From Astragalus membranaceus (Eukaryota; Streptophyta; Magnoliopsida; Fabales; Fabaceae), in assembly GCA_039519185.1 (NCBI GenBank), contig CM076848.1:56446778-56510777 (forward strand): 64,000 bases of DNA, written 5' to 3'. The number at the start of each line of letters is the position of its first letter. The stretch's first letter is position 1. A model generated the notes under the pieces. That model was not told the origin of the DNA, searched no databases, and was given only the letters and a program-made list of their open reading frames with translations. Position numbers and translations under genes: made by a program. Of this stretch, positions 52,817 through 64,000 are shown piece by piece.

Positions 52817-55800
52817 TGTAGCGACCGAAAAATCCGGAGGAGGGATTCTTCGTTGTTTTTGAACAATGGAGCCGCCATCAATATTTATTTTTAGGAAAAC
52901 ATTGAAAAAACCTTTGTTTTTGGGTTCGGGGGTCGATTAAGTGCGGGGAAGGTACTAGCACCCCGCAACATCCTAAAAAGGTTACCTTTTAATTTAATGT
53001 GTAGAAAAATTAGTTTGAAGAAAACATTTTTTATTTACCCTTTTTATTATTTAAAAAAACGGAAAGGAAGACTTAATAAAAAATTTAGTTTTTTTGCGCT
53101 TGACAGGAGTGGGCCCCCGCTCCTACGTATCTCCGGGTGCGATGGAGAAATCAAAGCTACGTAGTTCTTGGGTAGAAAATATTTGTGTGTTGGTATTTTT
53201 TTTTATTTATTGAAAAGTTTGCGAAAACTAGAGGCCGTTCATGGTGACCAAACAGATAAATCCAGAGTGGTCACCACTAATGGCTTATTTGAAAAAGAAA
53301 GTGTTTACAGCGTTCAAACGAGCTGGGCCCAGAGTGAACGCTATAAATACCCGGTTTGCGATCGAGCGTTTTGTTCGTTTGAAAAACGCTTACTGGGAAG
53401 CGTGATTTTAAAAAAAAAGGGAGTTGAGATTACGTTTGTATTTTATTAACCGAAAACTTCTTGAAGTTTAGACGGGTGTTTGCGATGATCAAACGAGTAA
53501 GTTCAGAGTGATCACCGCTACTAATCCGCTTTGGAAAAAAGAAGGTTAGCCCTATCGGTCAAACAAGCTAAGCTCAGAGTGACCATTAGAGACAACCTAT
53601 TTTTTTTAAGCGAGTTTGATTGTTTGAAACAAAGAAAAAAAAACAGTTTGGAAACATTACGGTGTAAATAAAAGCGGAATGGGTAATAGTAAAAAGGGGG
53701 TGCGAGCAACAGGGATGTTGTATCAAAAATGGGGGGTGTGCTTAGTATCAGCCCAAAACAACATTGTTTGGGTTTCTGGGCCCTTGCGCAAAAGTTGGGC
53801 TGAAAGCGGGGAGTGCCGTATTACTAAAATGTCGGGGGTGCGAATAGCGGTTTGACGCTAAAAGAAAAACGATTGTTTGACCTTTCTTTGACTGATTGGT
53901 TCGTTAATTTATTTCAAAAAAAACGGTTTGGGTTTGATTACTACCTACGTTAGAGAAAAAACATTCGGTGAGAAAAAGATTTGCGAGTTTATAAAGAAAT
54001 ATTCTCTTTTTTTGAATAATTGTCATGGTTATGCAAAAGGTGCCTTTTGTTGTTTTTTTTTTTGTTTAAAGATGTAGTGGTGTTAGCAGCCAATTATTTT
54101 TTTTTTAAAAAAATGTTTTTTTTTATTTACAAAAAAGGGCTTTATTTTAATCCGAAAATTACATTAATATTTAAATAAAAAAGGCAACAATTTAAATAAT
54201 AAAAAACAGTAACATTTTAATATGTATAAAAACAGCAACCAAATTAAATAAAAAAAACAGCAACTAAATAAAAAAAAACAGCAATAATAAAATCTAAAAA
54301 AACATGACAGCAACAAATTTTTTTTTAAAAAAAACAGCAACAATATTTAAATAAGAAAAACAGCAACAATAATATCTAAAAAAAAGGAATTTACGAATTT
54401 ACAGCAACAAAAATAATAAATAAAAAAAAACAGCAACAACATTAAAAAAAAAACAGCAATACTTATTTACATGAACAAAATTATAGCAACTAAAAAATAA
54501 AACAGCAATAATTAAATAAAATATTACATTACAATACCTTAAACAAAGAAAAATCCGGAAATGTTGAAGGAGAAGTTTTTTTTTTTCCGGATTTCCTCAA
54601 TACAACAGAGTTTGAAACTAAAAAAAATAAAATTTGTGAAAGGGAGAAGAAGAATACAGTGAACAAAAAAACTCTCAAACTCTCTTTTTCTAAACAAAAC
54701 CTAGACTCTCCTTTTTCTTCTTTTTTCGAAAATCTTCTCCTCTTCTTCCTTTCTCTGAAAAAAAAAATTCCTCCTTGCTCCATGGTTGTGGCCCCTATTT
54801 ATACAAAAAGGGGTGTCTTTTCTTTCGTTTTTCTGACTTCATCTTCACCATGCCTTGTACAGTTTTTTTTTATGGTATGCAAAAGGGGGTAAAGGGGTAT
54901 GGGCATGGCAGAGGAAGAGAAATGATGGTTTTTTTTTCCTTTTTTTTTGTGTGAGAAAGGAGAGTGAATCCGTGAGTGAGAGAGAATGATGTGAGGAGGG
55001 AAAAAAATGGAGTTTAACGGTTTGGTGGGGAGGGGTATGCGTGGAGATGGGAGAGTGGTGAAGAGAAAAAAAATGAGTGAAGTGTGTGTTGTGGAAGGAG
55101 AAAGAGAAGGGAAAAGGTTGAGTGTGAGTTGTGTGTGATGGAGAAAGAAAGAGAAAATGAAGGTTGAGTGTGAGTTGTGTGTGATGGAGAAAGAAAGAGA
55201 AAGTGAAGGTTGAGTGTGAGAGAGGGAGAGTGAGCGTGAGATTGAGGAGAGAGGGGGGTAGGATCCGTTGGGGAAGAGAGGAGAGAGGGAATAGTGTGTA
55301 TGGGGAAGTGTAGAAATGGGGAAGTTGGATAATGGGGAAGAGTGATAATGGGGAAGAGTGATTGTGAGTTCCAAGGAGGAAGAGAGGGGTGTGGGGTCGA
55401 ATGGGTTAGGGGGAATGAATGTGGCTTGATTTTAGGGTTAAGGGGGGAAGTTGAAGTTTTTAGGTTTTTTTTTTTAGTGGGGGTGGCCGAATTTAGGGTT
55501 AGGAGGAGGGAAATTAGGGTTTTGTGATGAGTTGGGTTATGGGTTATGGGTTGTGGGTTAGTTTTTTTTTTGTTTTGTTGGGTTGGGTCATGCGAATTGG
55601 GCTAGCCATTTTTGCTGGGTTGGGTTTCTGATGGCCCAATCCACGACAGCACCTTATTTTTTTTTTAAAACCGACCCCCCTCCATTTCCTCATTTGCTTA
55701 TTTTTTGTTTCTTCACTTCTAATTAATGTATATTTTTTTTAAAAAAAAAAAAAAAACTTGTGGCAACTAAAATAGAATAATACACGGCATGAAAATAAAA

Positions 55801-55865
55801 ATGATTATTATTTTTATTAAAAATAAAATCTCTCATTTTTGATCGGACAAAATTAGGGTATTACA
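52817..55865 (-). repeat. 3' LTR of the Ogre element
   Basis: Minus strand TGTAATACCC...GGTCGCTACA. It aligns with the solo LTR at 23145-26069 along its length but with indels. TATA box TATAAATA at plus 54796-54803. CAGCAACAA reiterations at 54180-54520, GT/AG-rich DNA at 55060-55260, and GGGTTA/TTAGGG words at 55420-55610. Confidence 0.92.
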
Positions 55866-55880
55866 GCTGCCCCTCTTTAT
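55866..55880 (-). other. Polypurine tract of the Ogre element
   Basis: The minus strand reads ATAAAGAGGGGCAGC directly before the LTR start TGTAATACCC. This is the usual site of plus-strand DNA priming. Confidence 0.8.
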
Positions 55881-57355
55881 TTATATTTTGCTAGGAAATC
55901 GGAGGGATTCCGAGTTTCTCGAGGAAAATAGAAATAAAGATAACAAGACGCTAATTTTGTCCAGACTGAGGTTTTTTGTTTTTTGTTTTTTTTTGAAACT
56001 TATGACAACTAGGTTGCTTTAGACAGAAAGTAAATAGGGATCGCCGGGGATCTGAAGGATCGCTGGGGATCTGAAGGAGCACTGGGGCTCTGAAGGAGCA
56101 CTAGTGCTCTGAAGGTCTAGTTCAAAATCAATGCTTGGCGCATCGACTTGCGTTCGACTGAGGGACCGTCGGGGTCTGAAGGGCATGCCTAAGCCTGAGG
56201 GACCGATGGGTCTGAAGGAGCGCAACTAGCTTATGGTACTAGTAATACGGTCTGGGGGTGGCCTCTTTTCGAGCGGCCATTAGGGTTAATCAGGTCCGGA
56301 ACTGATATAACCACGAAGGACGTGCACTGTGTTTTTTTTTAGGCGGACACAGCTAGTCTGAAGGGCCTGGGGCCGGATGATCCGTCGGTTGCTCGAGAAA
56401 CGCGACGTGCGATCTGGATTGAAGGACCATTGCTGGTCTGAAGGAGCGCCTGGGCTCTGGAGGACCGCTGGGGGTCTGAAGAATTGGTGCTAACGACACA
56501 AAATAAAATTATCTTAACAGACACTTGCAATGAATGATGCATGCGTGCATGTAGTTAAGTAATTGATGACATGATGAATGAGATGTGGAATGATTTTGTT
56601 TTTGGCTTTTGTTCTTGGCTTTTTTTTTCTTTTTTTTCATTTTCTTTTTTCTTTGCTCTTTTGCTCTTTAGCTCTCTTTGCTCTTTAGCTCTTTTTGTTC
56701 TTTATTGACTTTGCTGGTACCATCAACTCGCATGACTCTCGACACGGGGTACGAGGGCTGCCTCAAGCAGCGGTGCCAAAGTGCGGGTTATTAAGATTTA
56801 CTGATGAGATTATGCATTTGTCCTTTTTGCAACTTTATGAGAGATCGTCTCTTTTTTTGTGATTTTTAGAAATTTCGCAATGACTATAATGCTTGTGATC
56901 ATGCACATGTTTCGCAATTCAGTATCGTCTACCATGAACGTTATTTTTGCGATAATAGGGAAATGAGAGAATAAAGGAAGTGTTTAATATTCAAATGGAA
57001 AACGAATGCGCAGAAGGTCGCGCTGGCTGAAGATTACATTGGGAGTTTAAACTACAAAAAAGAGAAGGAAAAGAAAACAAGGAAAGCTGATCTTTTGATT
57101 GTTTGTATCTTTGAAGTAATAACGCCAATCGCCCATTAACATAACTTGGAGCATTCATTATCCAACTTTCGGAGGTATTGACTGCCTTTGTAGCTCAAAG
57201 TCCAACTTCTGAACCCTAATTTTTGCCTAGACTGCTCTTTAGAGTTTTCAGTCCACCGGGTTGCTCTAATTTTTGCCTAGGCCGCCATTTCGGGTTTTCG
57301 ACCTAGCGAGCTTATTTTTGCTTGGCTCATCTTTCTCTTTTTTCCATATATTTCT
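55881..57355 (-). other. Ogre 3' untranslated region
   Basis: 1.5 kb between the integrase stop and the polypurine tract. It holds a degenerate repeat array (56035-56490, listed separately) and a pyrimidine-rich stretch (56595-56710: CTTTGCTCTTTAGCTCT repeats). No further gene was recognised, although Ogre relatives can vary here. Confidence 0.6.
56035..56490. repeat. Degenerate 20-bp TCTGAAGGANCGCTGGGG repeat
   Basis: At least fifteen copies of a GGTCTGAAGGAGCGC-like word on the plus strand at spacings of about 17-25 bases, with larger gaps. Arrays of this kind are common in the untranslated parts of Ogre elements. Confidence 0.82.
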
Positions 57356-60300
57356 TTAGGCATAGTACTTCTTGACTGCGTCCGAGTTCACTGGGAGTGG
57401 GAGGTCTTCACCGTCCATTTTTGTGAGAATCAATGCTCCTCCAGAGAATGCCTTCTTTACCACATAAGGTCCTTCATAGTTAGGGGTCCATTTTCCACGG
57501 GAATCCTTTTGGATAGGCAACATCTTCCTGAGCACGAGGTCTCCTTCTTGAAACTGGCGGGGGCGCACTTTTTTATCATAAGCCTTTTTCATTCTTTGTT
57601 GGTACAACTGCCCATGACACAAAGCAACTACTCTCTTTTCTTCTATGAGGTTCAACTGATCCAGACGAGCTTGAACCCATTCTGCTTCCTCCAATTTTGT
57701 TTCCATTACCACTCGCAGGGAGGGTATTTCCACCTCGATGGGAAGAACTGCTTCCATCCCATATACTAGTGAGAATGGTGTTGCCCCTGTTGACGTGCGG
57801 ATAGAGGTCCGATACCCGTGCAAAGCGAAGGGCAACATTTCATGCCAGTCCTTGAAGGTCACTACCATCTTTTGCACGATGTTCTTTATGTTCTTATTTG
57901 CTGCCTCAACTGCCCCATTCATCTTTGGACGGTATGGGGAGGAATTATGATGCTGGATTTTGAAGTCGTCACACAACTCTTTCATCATCTTATTGTTCAG
58001 GTTGGTCCCATTGTCCGTGATGATCTTATTTGGAAGACCGTAGCGGCAAATTAAATCTCTCTTTATGAACCTGACAACCACTGATTTTGTTACACTGGCG
58101 TAAGAAGCGGCCTCGACCCATTTGGTGAAATAATCAATAGCGACAAGAATGAAACGATGTCCGTTTGATGCCTTGGGTTCGATGGGACCGATGACATCCA
58201 TTCCCCACATTGAGAATGGCCACGGTGCTGTTAGGACATTCAGAGAGACAGGTGGTACATGGATATTGTCGGCATAGATTTGACATTTGTGGCATTTTCT
58301 GACGTAGTTGAAGCAGTCAGTCTCCATTGACAACCAGTAGTAGCCAGCCCTTAGGATTTTCCTTGCCATGGTGTGCCCATTAGAATGGGTGCCGAACGAG
58401 CCTTCATGGACATCTTTCATAATTCTTTCTGCTTCTTCTTCTGCTACACATCTGAGGAGGACCATATCGTGATTTCTCTTGTAAAGCACTTCCCCATTTA
58501 AGAAGAAACCCATTGACAGCCTCCTAAGTGTTCTCTTATCATTCTCGGTGGCACCAGGAGGATATTCTCTGTTTGTGATACAGTGCTTGATATCGTAATA
58601 CCAAGGTTTACTGTCAGGCTCTTCTTCGATTGCCACACAATGATGTGCCGGTAGGTCTCGATGTTGGATTCGGATGAATGTCAGACTCTTGTCGTTATTG
58701 ATGTTGAACATTGATGACAAAGTCGCCAAAGCATCGGCCAACTGATTTTCTTCGCGAGGGAGATGATGGAAAGTGATCTCTTCAAATTGTTCAACCATCT
58801 TTTGGATGTGATCATGATAAGGAATTAATTTGGAATCCCTGGTTTCCCAGTCACCTTTTGTCTGATGGATGACTAAAGCTGAGTCCCCATATACATCGAG
58901 TCTTTTGACTTTCCATTCAAGGGCTGCTTTGATGCCTAGGACGCACGCTTCATATTCTGCAATGTTGTTGGTGCAGTAGAAACTCAGTCTAGCGGTAAAC
59001 GGTACGAAGCGGTTATCAGGAGAGATCAGTACAGCTCCGACCTCGTGCCCGTATAAATTAGAAGCGCCGTCGAATAACATTCCCCACCTTTCGTTGTCCG
59101 GAGGATTCCCTTCTACGAATAGAGCCATTATATCTTCGTCTGGGAAATCGCACTGCATTGATTGGTAATCTTCAATGGGCTGGTGTGCTAAGTACTCAGC
59201 CAATGCACTACCCTTGATTGCTTTTGGGGTGACATATAAAAGGTCGTATTCAGATAGTAGCATTTGCCAGCGAGCGATCCTCCCTGTGAGTGTGGGTTTT
59301 TCAAAAATATACTTGACTGGGTCCATTTTAGATACCAACCAAGTCGTGTGGCTCAGCATATACTGCCTCAAACGACGTGCAGCCCAGGCCAGAGCACAAC
59401 ACGTTCTTTCCAACAATGAGTATCTTGTCTCGCACTCGGTGAATTTCTTGCTTAGATAGTAGATGGCATGTTCCTTCTTTCCGGATTCATCATGTTGCCC
59501 CAGTACACAACCCATTGACTTGTCTAGCACTGTTAGATACAGGATGAGAGGTCTGCCCTGCACAGGCGGCATCAGAATCGGTGGATTTTGGAGGTACTTC
59601 TTGATCTTTTCAAAGGCTTCTTGGCAATTATCATTCCACTTTGTTTCTTGGTTTTTGCACAAAAGCTTGAAGATAGGCTCGCATGTAGATGTTAGCTGCG
59701 ATATGAACCTAGAGATGTAGTTCAATCTTCCCAGGAAACCACGAACTTCATTTTCAGTACTCGGTATCGGCATTTCTAGTATTGCTCGTATTTTGGTTGG
59801 ATCTACTTCTATTCCCCTCTGACTGACGATGAAACCCAACAGCTTTCCCGATCTTACACCGAAAGTGCATTTAGCAGGGTTTAATCTGAGTTTGAACTTC
59901 CTGAGACGTTCGAAGAGTTTTTGCAGATTGACGATATGCTCTTCTTCAGTCTTGGATTTTGCAATCATGTCATCCACGTAAACCTCTATTTCCTTATGCA
60001 TCATATCATGGAACAATGCGACCATTGCCCTTTGGTACGTTGCACCAGCATTCTTCAGTCCGAATGGCATTACTTTGTAACAGAAGGTTCCCCAGAGAGT
60101 GATGAAGGTGGTTTTCTCCATGTCTTCAGGGGCCATCTTAATTTGGTTGTATCCGGAATATCCATCCATGAAGGAGAACAGAGAGTGTTGTGCTGTGCTA
60201 TCTACCAGGACATCAATGTGAGGCAAAGGGAAGTCATCTTTGGGACTAGCTCTGTTCAGATCTCGATAATCAACACACATCCGAACCTTCCCGTCTTTCT

Positions 60301-60806
60301 TTGGGACTGGTACAATATTGGCTACCCATTGAGGGTATTTGGCCACCGCTAAAAACCCAGCATCGAACTGCTTCTTAACCTCATCTCGGATTTTCAATGA
60401 CATCTCTGGTTTCATCCTTCTTAACTTTTGTTTTACCGGTGGGCATTCTGGTTTTACCGGTAACTTATGCTCGACTATGTTGGGGTCCAGTCCAGGCATG
60501 TCTTGGTATGTCCATGCGAAGACGTCAACATAGTCAAACAACAACCTAACCAATTTCTCTCGCTCGCTGTCTTTCAATGTGGTGCCAATGTTGACTTCTT
60601 TTTTGTCTTCTTCCGTGCCTAAGTTGATCGTTTCAGTTGATTCCTCGTGGGGTTCGATTATTTTTTCCTCTTGTTCCATCATTCTCATTAACTCTAGAGG
60701 GGTTTCCCAATTATCCTCAACATCTTCCTCAGTTTGATTGATGGGGTGATCAAAGTTACAATATGGATTATTGGCGTTGTTATTTTCAAAGACATTTTTT
60801 TCGGAT
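57356..60806 (-). CDS. Ogre pol: RT, RNase H, archaeal-type RNase H, integrase (exon 2 of gag-pol)
   Basis: Open frame of 1,149 codons from the predicted splice acceptor at 60807 to the stop at 57356; an internal ATG is at 60688. Residues below are counted from that ATG. RT: VRMCVDYRDLNRASPKDDFP (about 135-155) and catalytic YVDD (about 240). RNase H: LTVLDKSMGCVLGQHDE (about 385-400). Second, archaeal-type RNase H: MLFDGASNLYGHEVGAVL (about 540) with NNIAEYEACVLGI and YGDSALVIHQ. Integrase: zinc-binding H/H/C/C (HTMARKILRAGYYWLS, CHKCQ), D in MDVIGPIEP, D in ITDNGTNLNN, E in NGAVEAANKNI. A C-terminal GDLVLRKMLP segment follows. All visible catalytic residues are present and there is no stop, so it may be active or very young. 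Translation depends on splicing to gag-pro. Confidence 0.93.
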
Positions 60807-61006
60807 CTGCATTAGTGTAAATTAACGGAATAAAAACGAAAGAAAGAAAATAAGAAGCGAATGTAACAAGAAAAGAAAAACGGGGTTTTATTGGGAACTG
60901 AAATAACGTTGCATTGATATTAATACTGAAAGGAAAACATGCGTGCCCGAATGAAATATCTTAAGGCCTTGGGCAGAGCCAGAGGGTTACATTATAGAAA
61001 CATTAC
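60807..61006 (-). other. Predicted 200-nt intron between gag-pro and pol of Ogre
   Basis: On the minus strand the donor is AAA|GTAATG at 61007/61006 and the acceptor is TTTACACTAATGCAG|ATCC at 60807/60806, with a T-rich tract (TTTTTCTTTTCTTG) upstream. Unspliced, gag-pro ends at a TAA in the donor (61003-61005). Spliced, the codon AA|A joins and the frame runs on into pol without a stop. An intron at this place is known from Ogre elements. Confidence 0.82.
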
Positions 61007-64000
61007 TTTGAACTAAAAACCACAGGAAAATCAACGATCTCCCAATTCTTGAGCCTTTTGTTTGCAGGACAAGGGCGTACAAGACTGACGACGCCTTCTT
61101 CGGTGTTTAGATCGTCTTCAACTGCGGCGATCTGATTGGGGTTCAACATTCCCGCACTCCGAAAGCTTTCCTTGATGTCGCAGATGATGATCCTCTTCGT
61201 ATTTGGCACCCTGTCCTCAAGCCTGGCTAACCTCCGCTCCTTCTTTTCTTCCACAATCCTTCTCTTGTCAGTGCGATTGGGCCGATATCCTATCCCATGC
61301 CTATCTTTGTTCTCCTCTGCCTGTATTGGCGTCAGGATCCCCTGTCCGGTTTTTCTCAAGCCTCCTCCAGCTTGGTAGCCTTTTCCTAACATGAACTTAG
61401 CAACCATCACGGCAGTCTTGGATAGTTTGGGTTCTAACATAGCAGATGTATTGGCGATTTCCAATGCTTGGAAGGCAGTCTCAATAGACTCTTCAGCAGC
61501 CTCAATGTAACGAGTGGGAGCGGACTTATTTATCAGCATTTCTTCCTCACCGAAAATAACCACCAGCTTATTGTTGACTATGAACTTGAGCTTCTGGTGT
61601 AAAGAAGAGGGAACTGCCCCTGCAGAGTGGATCCATGGCCTCCCCAAGAGACAACTGTAGGATGGGGCAATGTCCATTATCTGGAAGGTCACCGTGAAGT
61701 GCTCCGGACCTACTTGCACAGGTAATTCCATTTCTCCGATGACTTCCCTTTTCGATCCGTCAAAGGCCCTGACTAATATGGAGCTTGGTCTCATGTATGA
61801 ACAGTCCACATCTAATTTCTCCATGGTTGATCTGGGTAATACATTCAAAGATGAACCATTGTCAATGAGTACCCGAGCAAGAGAGTAATCTCCACACTTC
61901 ACCGATATGTGTAGGGCCTTGTTGTGCCCCCTTCCTTCAGTTGGAATCTCATCATCAGTAAAGGTGAGATAATTACTTGCAACAAGGTTTCCGACGATCC
62001 CATCAAATTGGCCGATCGAGATGTCATGAGCGACATGGGCCTCATTCAATACTTTTGTCAATGCTGCACGATGGGCATCGGAACTGAGCAATAAGGACAA
62101 CAGAGATATCTTTGCGGGAGTTTGGTTCAGTTGATCAACCACCTTATACTCGCTTTGTCTCATATGCTTCAGAAATTCACTGGCTTCTTGCTCGGATAAC
62201 GTCTTCTTTCCTGCATTCTTATCGACAGGTTCCTGCTCTATGCTTTTGCCCTTACGGGCTCTTTCCTCCCCTTCTTTTGTTCTGTCCTCACTAGGCCCTC
62301 CAGGGGTATAGAAACGCCCACTTCGAGTCATCCCACCGGTCCCTGAGATGTTAATGACATCAGGGGTAGTCTGAACTTTCACATCGTAACTCCACGGGAC
62401 TGCATTGGTGCTTTTAAAGGGAAAAGGGACTGACACTTGAATAGTGATTGGTTTAGGCACAGCGGTGGTTAGCTTTGTGTCCTTTTTGTAATGGATTTCC
62501 AGTGGTTTCCGGATACTCTTGCTCTGGTCGATGCTTGACTGGAGAGTCGACACGCCTTCCTCTTTCTTTTGAAGACCTATTTGTATTATGTGTCGGTCTA
62601 ATAAGTCTTGCAGGATTGGTTTGAATGCTTCACAGGCCCCGACACAAAGGGGATCAGCACACGAGCCCTTTTTGGTACATCCCTTCATAATGATTCCGAA
62701 GTGACACAAATTAGCATGGATGGGGTCCAGGGGTGTGACAATGTCCTCCACCTTTCTGACCAATAATTGCCCCTCAACATTCTCAATGGCATTGACGGAG
62801 GGTTTCCCGTGCCCCGGCAGAGGGTTAGTGGCAACATTCGGACCATCTTCTGAGAAGCTTAACCATTTAGATTCAATTAAGTCTTGTACTACATATTTCA
62901 ATGCCTTGCAATTTTCTGTTGAATGGCCAACTGCCCCAGCGTGGAATCCACAGCTAGCCTCTGGGTCATAGCTCCTAGGGAAAGGAGGTTGAAGGGGTCT
63001 CATTGGACGGGGAGTGATCAAGTTGTGACTGATGAGGTGATTGAATAGGTCGGTGTATGACATGGGTATTGGGTCGAAATTGGCGGGCTTTCTTTCTTGG
63101 TAGTTTTGTGGTCTATAGCCTGGGTTGACTTGGTGAGGTGGGGCTTGTGGTGTTTGAGTAGGTATTTGTAAAGTCTGTCGGGGGTTGTTGTAGGGAGGCT
63201 TTCCTGATCCAGAGATGGCATTGGTTTCTCCGTCTTTCTTTTTAGGGAAACCTGGGAAGGGCCTTTTCTGATTGCTGGTTCCAGCGGAGCTATATGCAAT
63301 CTTCCCGTTTCTCCATCCATTCTCTATTCTTTCTCTGATGACGATCATATCTGAAAAGTTCGAAGACACGCTCCCAATCAACCTGTCGTAGAAAGGTGAT
63401 TGAAGAGTATCCATGAACATTGATACCATCTCTTTTTCTAACAAAGGTGGTACCACCTGTGCAGCCAAACCTCTCCAGCGTTGGGCATATTCTTTGAAGG
63501 ACTCATTGTCTCTCTTCGTCATGCTCTGCAGCTGTGTTCTATCGGGAGCCATGTCAATGTTATATTTGTATTGCCTCAAAAATGCATCGGCTAGGTCTTT
63601 CCAGCATCTGATATGTGCACGTTCTAATTGCATGTACCAACTCGAAGCTGCCCCAGACAGACTATCTTGGAAGTAGTGGATGAGCAATTTGTCGTCGTGA
63701 GCAAACGCCGCCATCCTCCTGCAGTACATGGTTAAGTGGCTTACAGGGCAAGTCGACCCTCTGTATTTGTCGAAGTCTGGCACCTTAAATTTTGGAGGGA
63801 TGACTACGTTAGGGACGAGGCACAAGTCATAAGCATCTCTCGCACCAACATTGGATCCCTCGACTGCTCTCAACCTTTCCTCAAGGATTTGTAAGTTGTC
63901 TTTGGCTTGAGGGTTCTTCATAGAGTAATTGTGAGGGAGCCCACTCATACCATAGTAAGGATGAATCATCGGAACTATGGCTGGGTTCACATTTGGGGTA
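61007..64000 (-). CDS. Ogre gag-protease (exon 1 of gag-pol), 5' end off-window
   Basis: Open frame from the right edge to 61003. The frame is still open at 64000 (Thr-Pro-Asn-Val before Asn-Pro-Ala-Ile), so the start lies outside. The codon at 63990 is GTG, not a real start. Counting from 63990: gag core at about 65-235 (VPDFDKYRGSTCPVSHLTMY, FQDSLSGAASSWYMQL, RDNESFKEYAQRWRGLA), a Pro-rich linker at 255-345, a variant knuckle CGFHAGAVGHSTENC at about 347, aspartic protease at about 705-790 (RVLIDNGSSLNVLP, with DNG in place of the common DTG/DSG, and CLLGRPWIH), and a G-patch at about 865-910 (FMLGKGYQAGGGLRKTGQG). Gag forms particles, and protease matures the polyprotein. No stops or shifts were seen. 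Confidence 0.92.

Larger units (their letters stand above)
52817..64000 (-). mobile_element. Ogre/Tat-type Ty3/gypsy retrotransposon (3' part)
   Basis: Order on the minus strand: gag-pro (from beyond 64000 to 61007), short intron (61006-60807), RT-RNase H-aRNase H-integrase (60806-57356), a 1.5-kb 3' untranslated region with repeats, a polypurine tract, and a 3,049-bp 3' LTR (55865-52817). Dual RNase H, long LTRs, a G-patch after protease and a splice-type interval between PRO and RT are Tat/Ogre lineage traits. The coding frames are open throughout. One TSD copy would be the plus-strand CTCGT at 52812-52816; the partner is off-window. Confidence 0.92.

Noticed and set aside
57509..60533. Several plus-strand frames of 60-143 codons opposite the Ogre pol gene
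   Set aside because: They are antisense shadows of a well-supported polyprotein.

Overview
The window is nuclear DNA of a flowering plant. It is a eudicot and most likely a legume: it holds a seed-type phytocystatin gene, Ogre-type retrotransposons with long LTRs, plant SINEs, and plant-specific CACTA, MULE and hAT elements. The legume assignment is an inference. The DNA is AT-rich, intron-bearing and almost wholly accessory. Only one complete host gene is visible, a single-exon cysteine-protease inhibitor (cystatin) at 37.3-37.7 kb. A 3' relic of a phenylalanine ammonia-lyase gene survives at 29.1-29.5 kb. Nearly everything else is transposable elements, many of which can be delimited to the base by target-site duplications (TSDs).

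0-20 kb: a broken LINE ORF1 (DUF4283 plus zinc knuckle, minus strand) opens the window. It is followed by two opposed tRNA-like SINE heads, a non-autonomous MULE with a perfect 9-bp TSD (3880-5071), a nested foldback hairpin (5505-5725), a larger MULE-like element (5797-10048) split by a CACTA element (5868-8410), a small CACTA (10548-11476), a LINE RNase H relic, a hAT element (13090-14235, 8-bp TSD), and a SINE split by a gag-only LTR element (14402-17198, TSD GATAT). The CACTA at 5868-8410 carries exon pieces of an HD-ZIP III gene and of a B3-domain gene.

20-38 kb: a degraded Ty1/copia element (20493-29080, TSD AAAAC) contains a solo LTR of an Ogre-like family (23145-26069, TSD GGCAC). It sits inside the PAL relic. 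An hAT element (29518-33685, TSD GTTAGCAC) landed on the PAL stop codon, and its transposase was in turn split by a 219-bp hAT MITE (31272-31490, TSD CCCACTCC). A small CACTA (33697-34971, TSD ATC) follows three bases downstream. A LINE tail ending in (AT)n precedes the cystatin promoter.

38-64 kb: a SINE is followed by a 5.5-kb CACTA element (38849-44353, TSD ATA) encoding a nearly intact Transposase_21 protein, DUF4216 and a Ulp1-like C48 peptidase relic. Next comes a minus-strand nest. Copia A has its 3' LTR split by a young gag-only copia B (44753-51160, TSD GAATG), and its reverse transcriptase is split by an Ogre-type Ty3/gypsy element that starts at 52817 and runs off the right edge. 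The Ogre element has open gag-pro and RT-RH-aRH-INT frames separated by a 200-nt segment with splice-site signals; its removal joins the two frames exactly. Most genes here therefore serve transposition, and the layers give a relative order of insertion.
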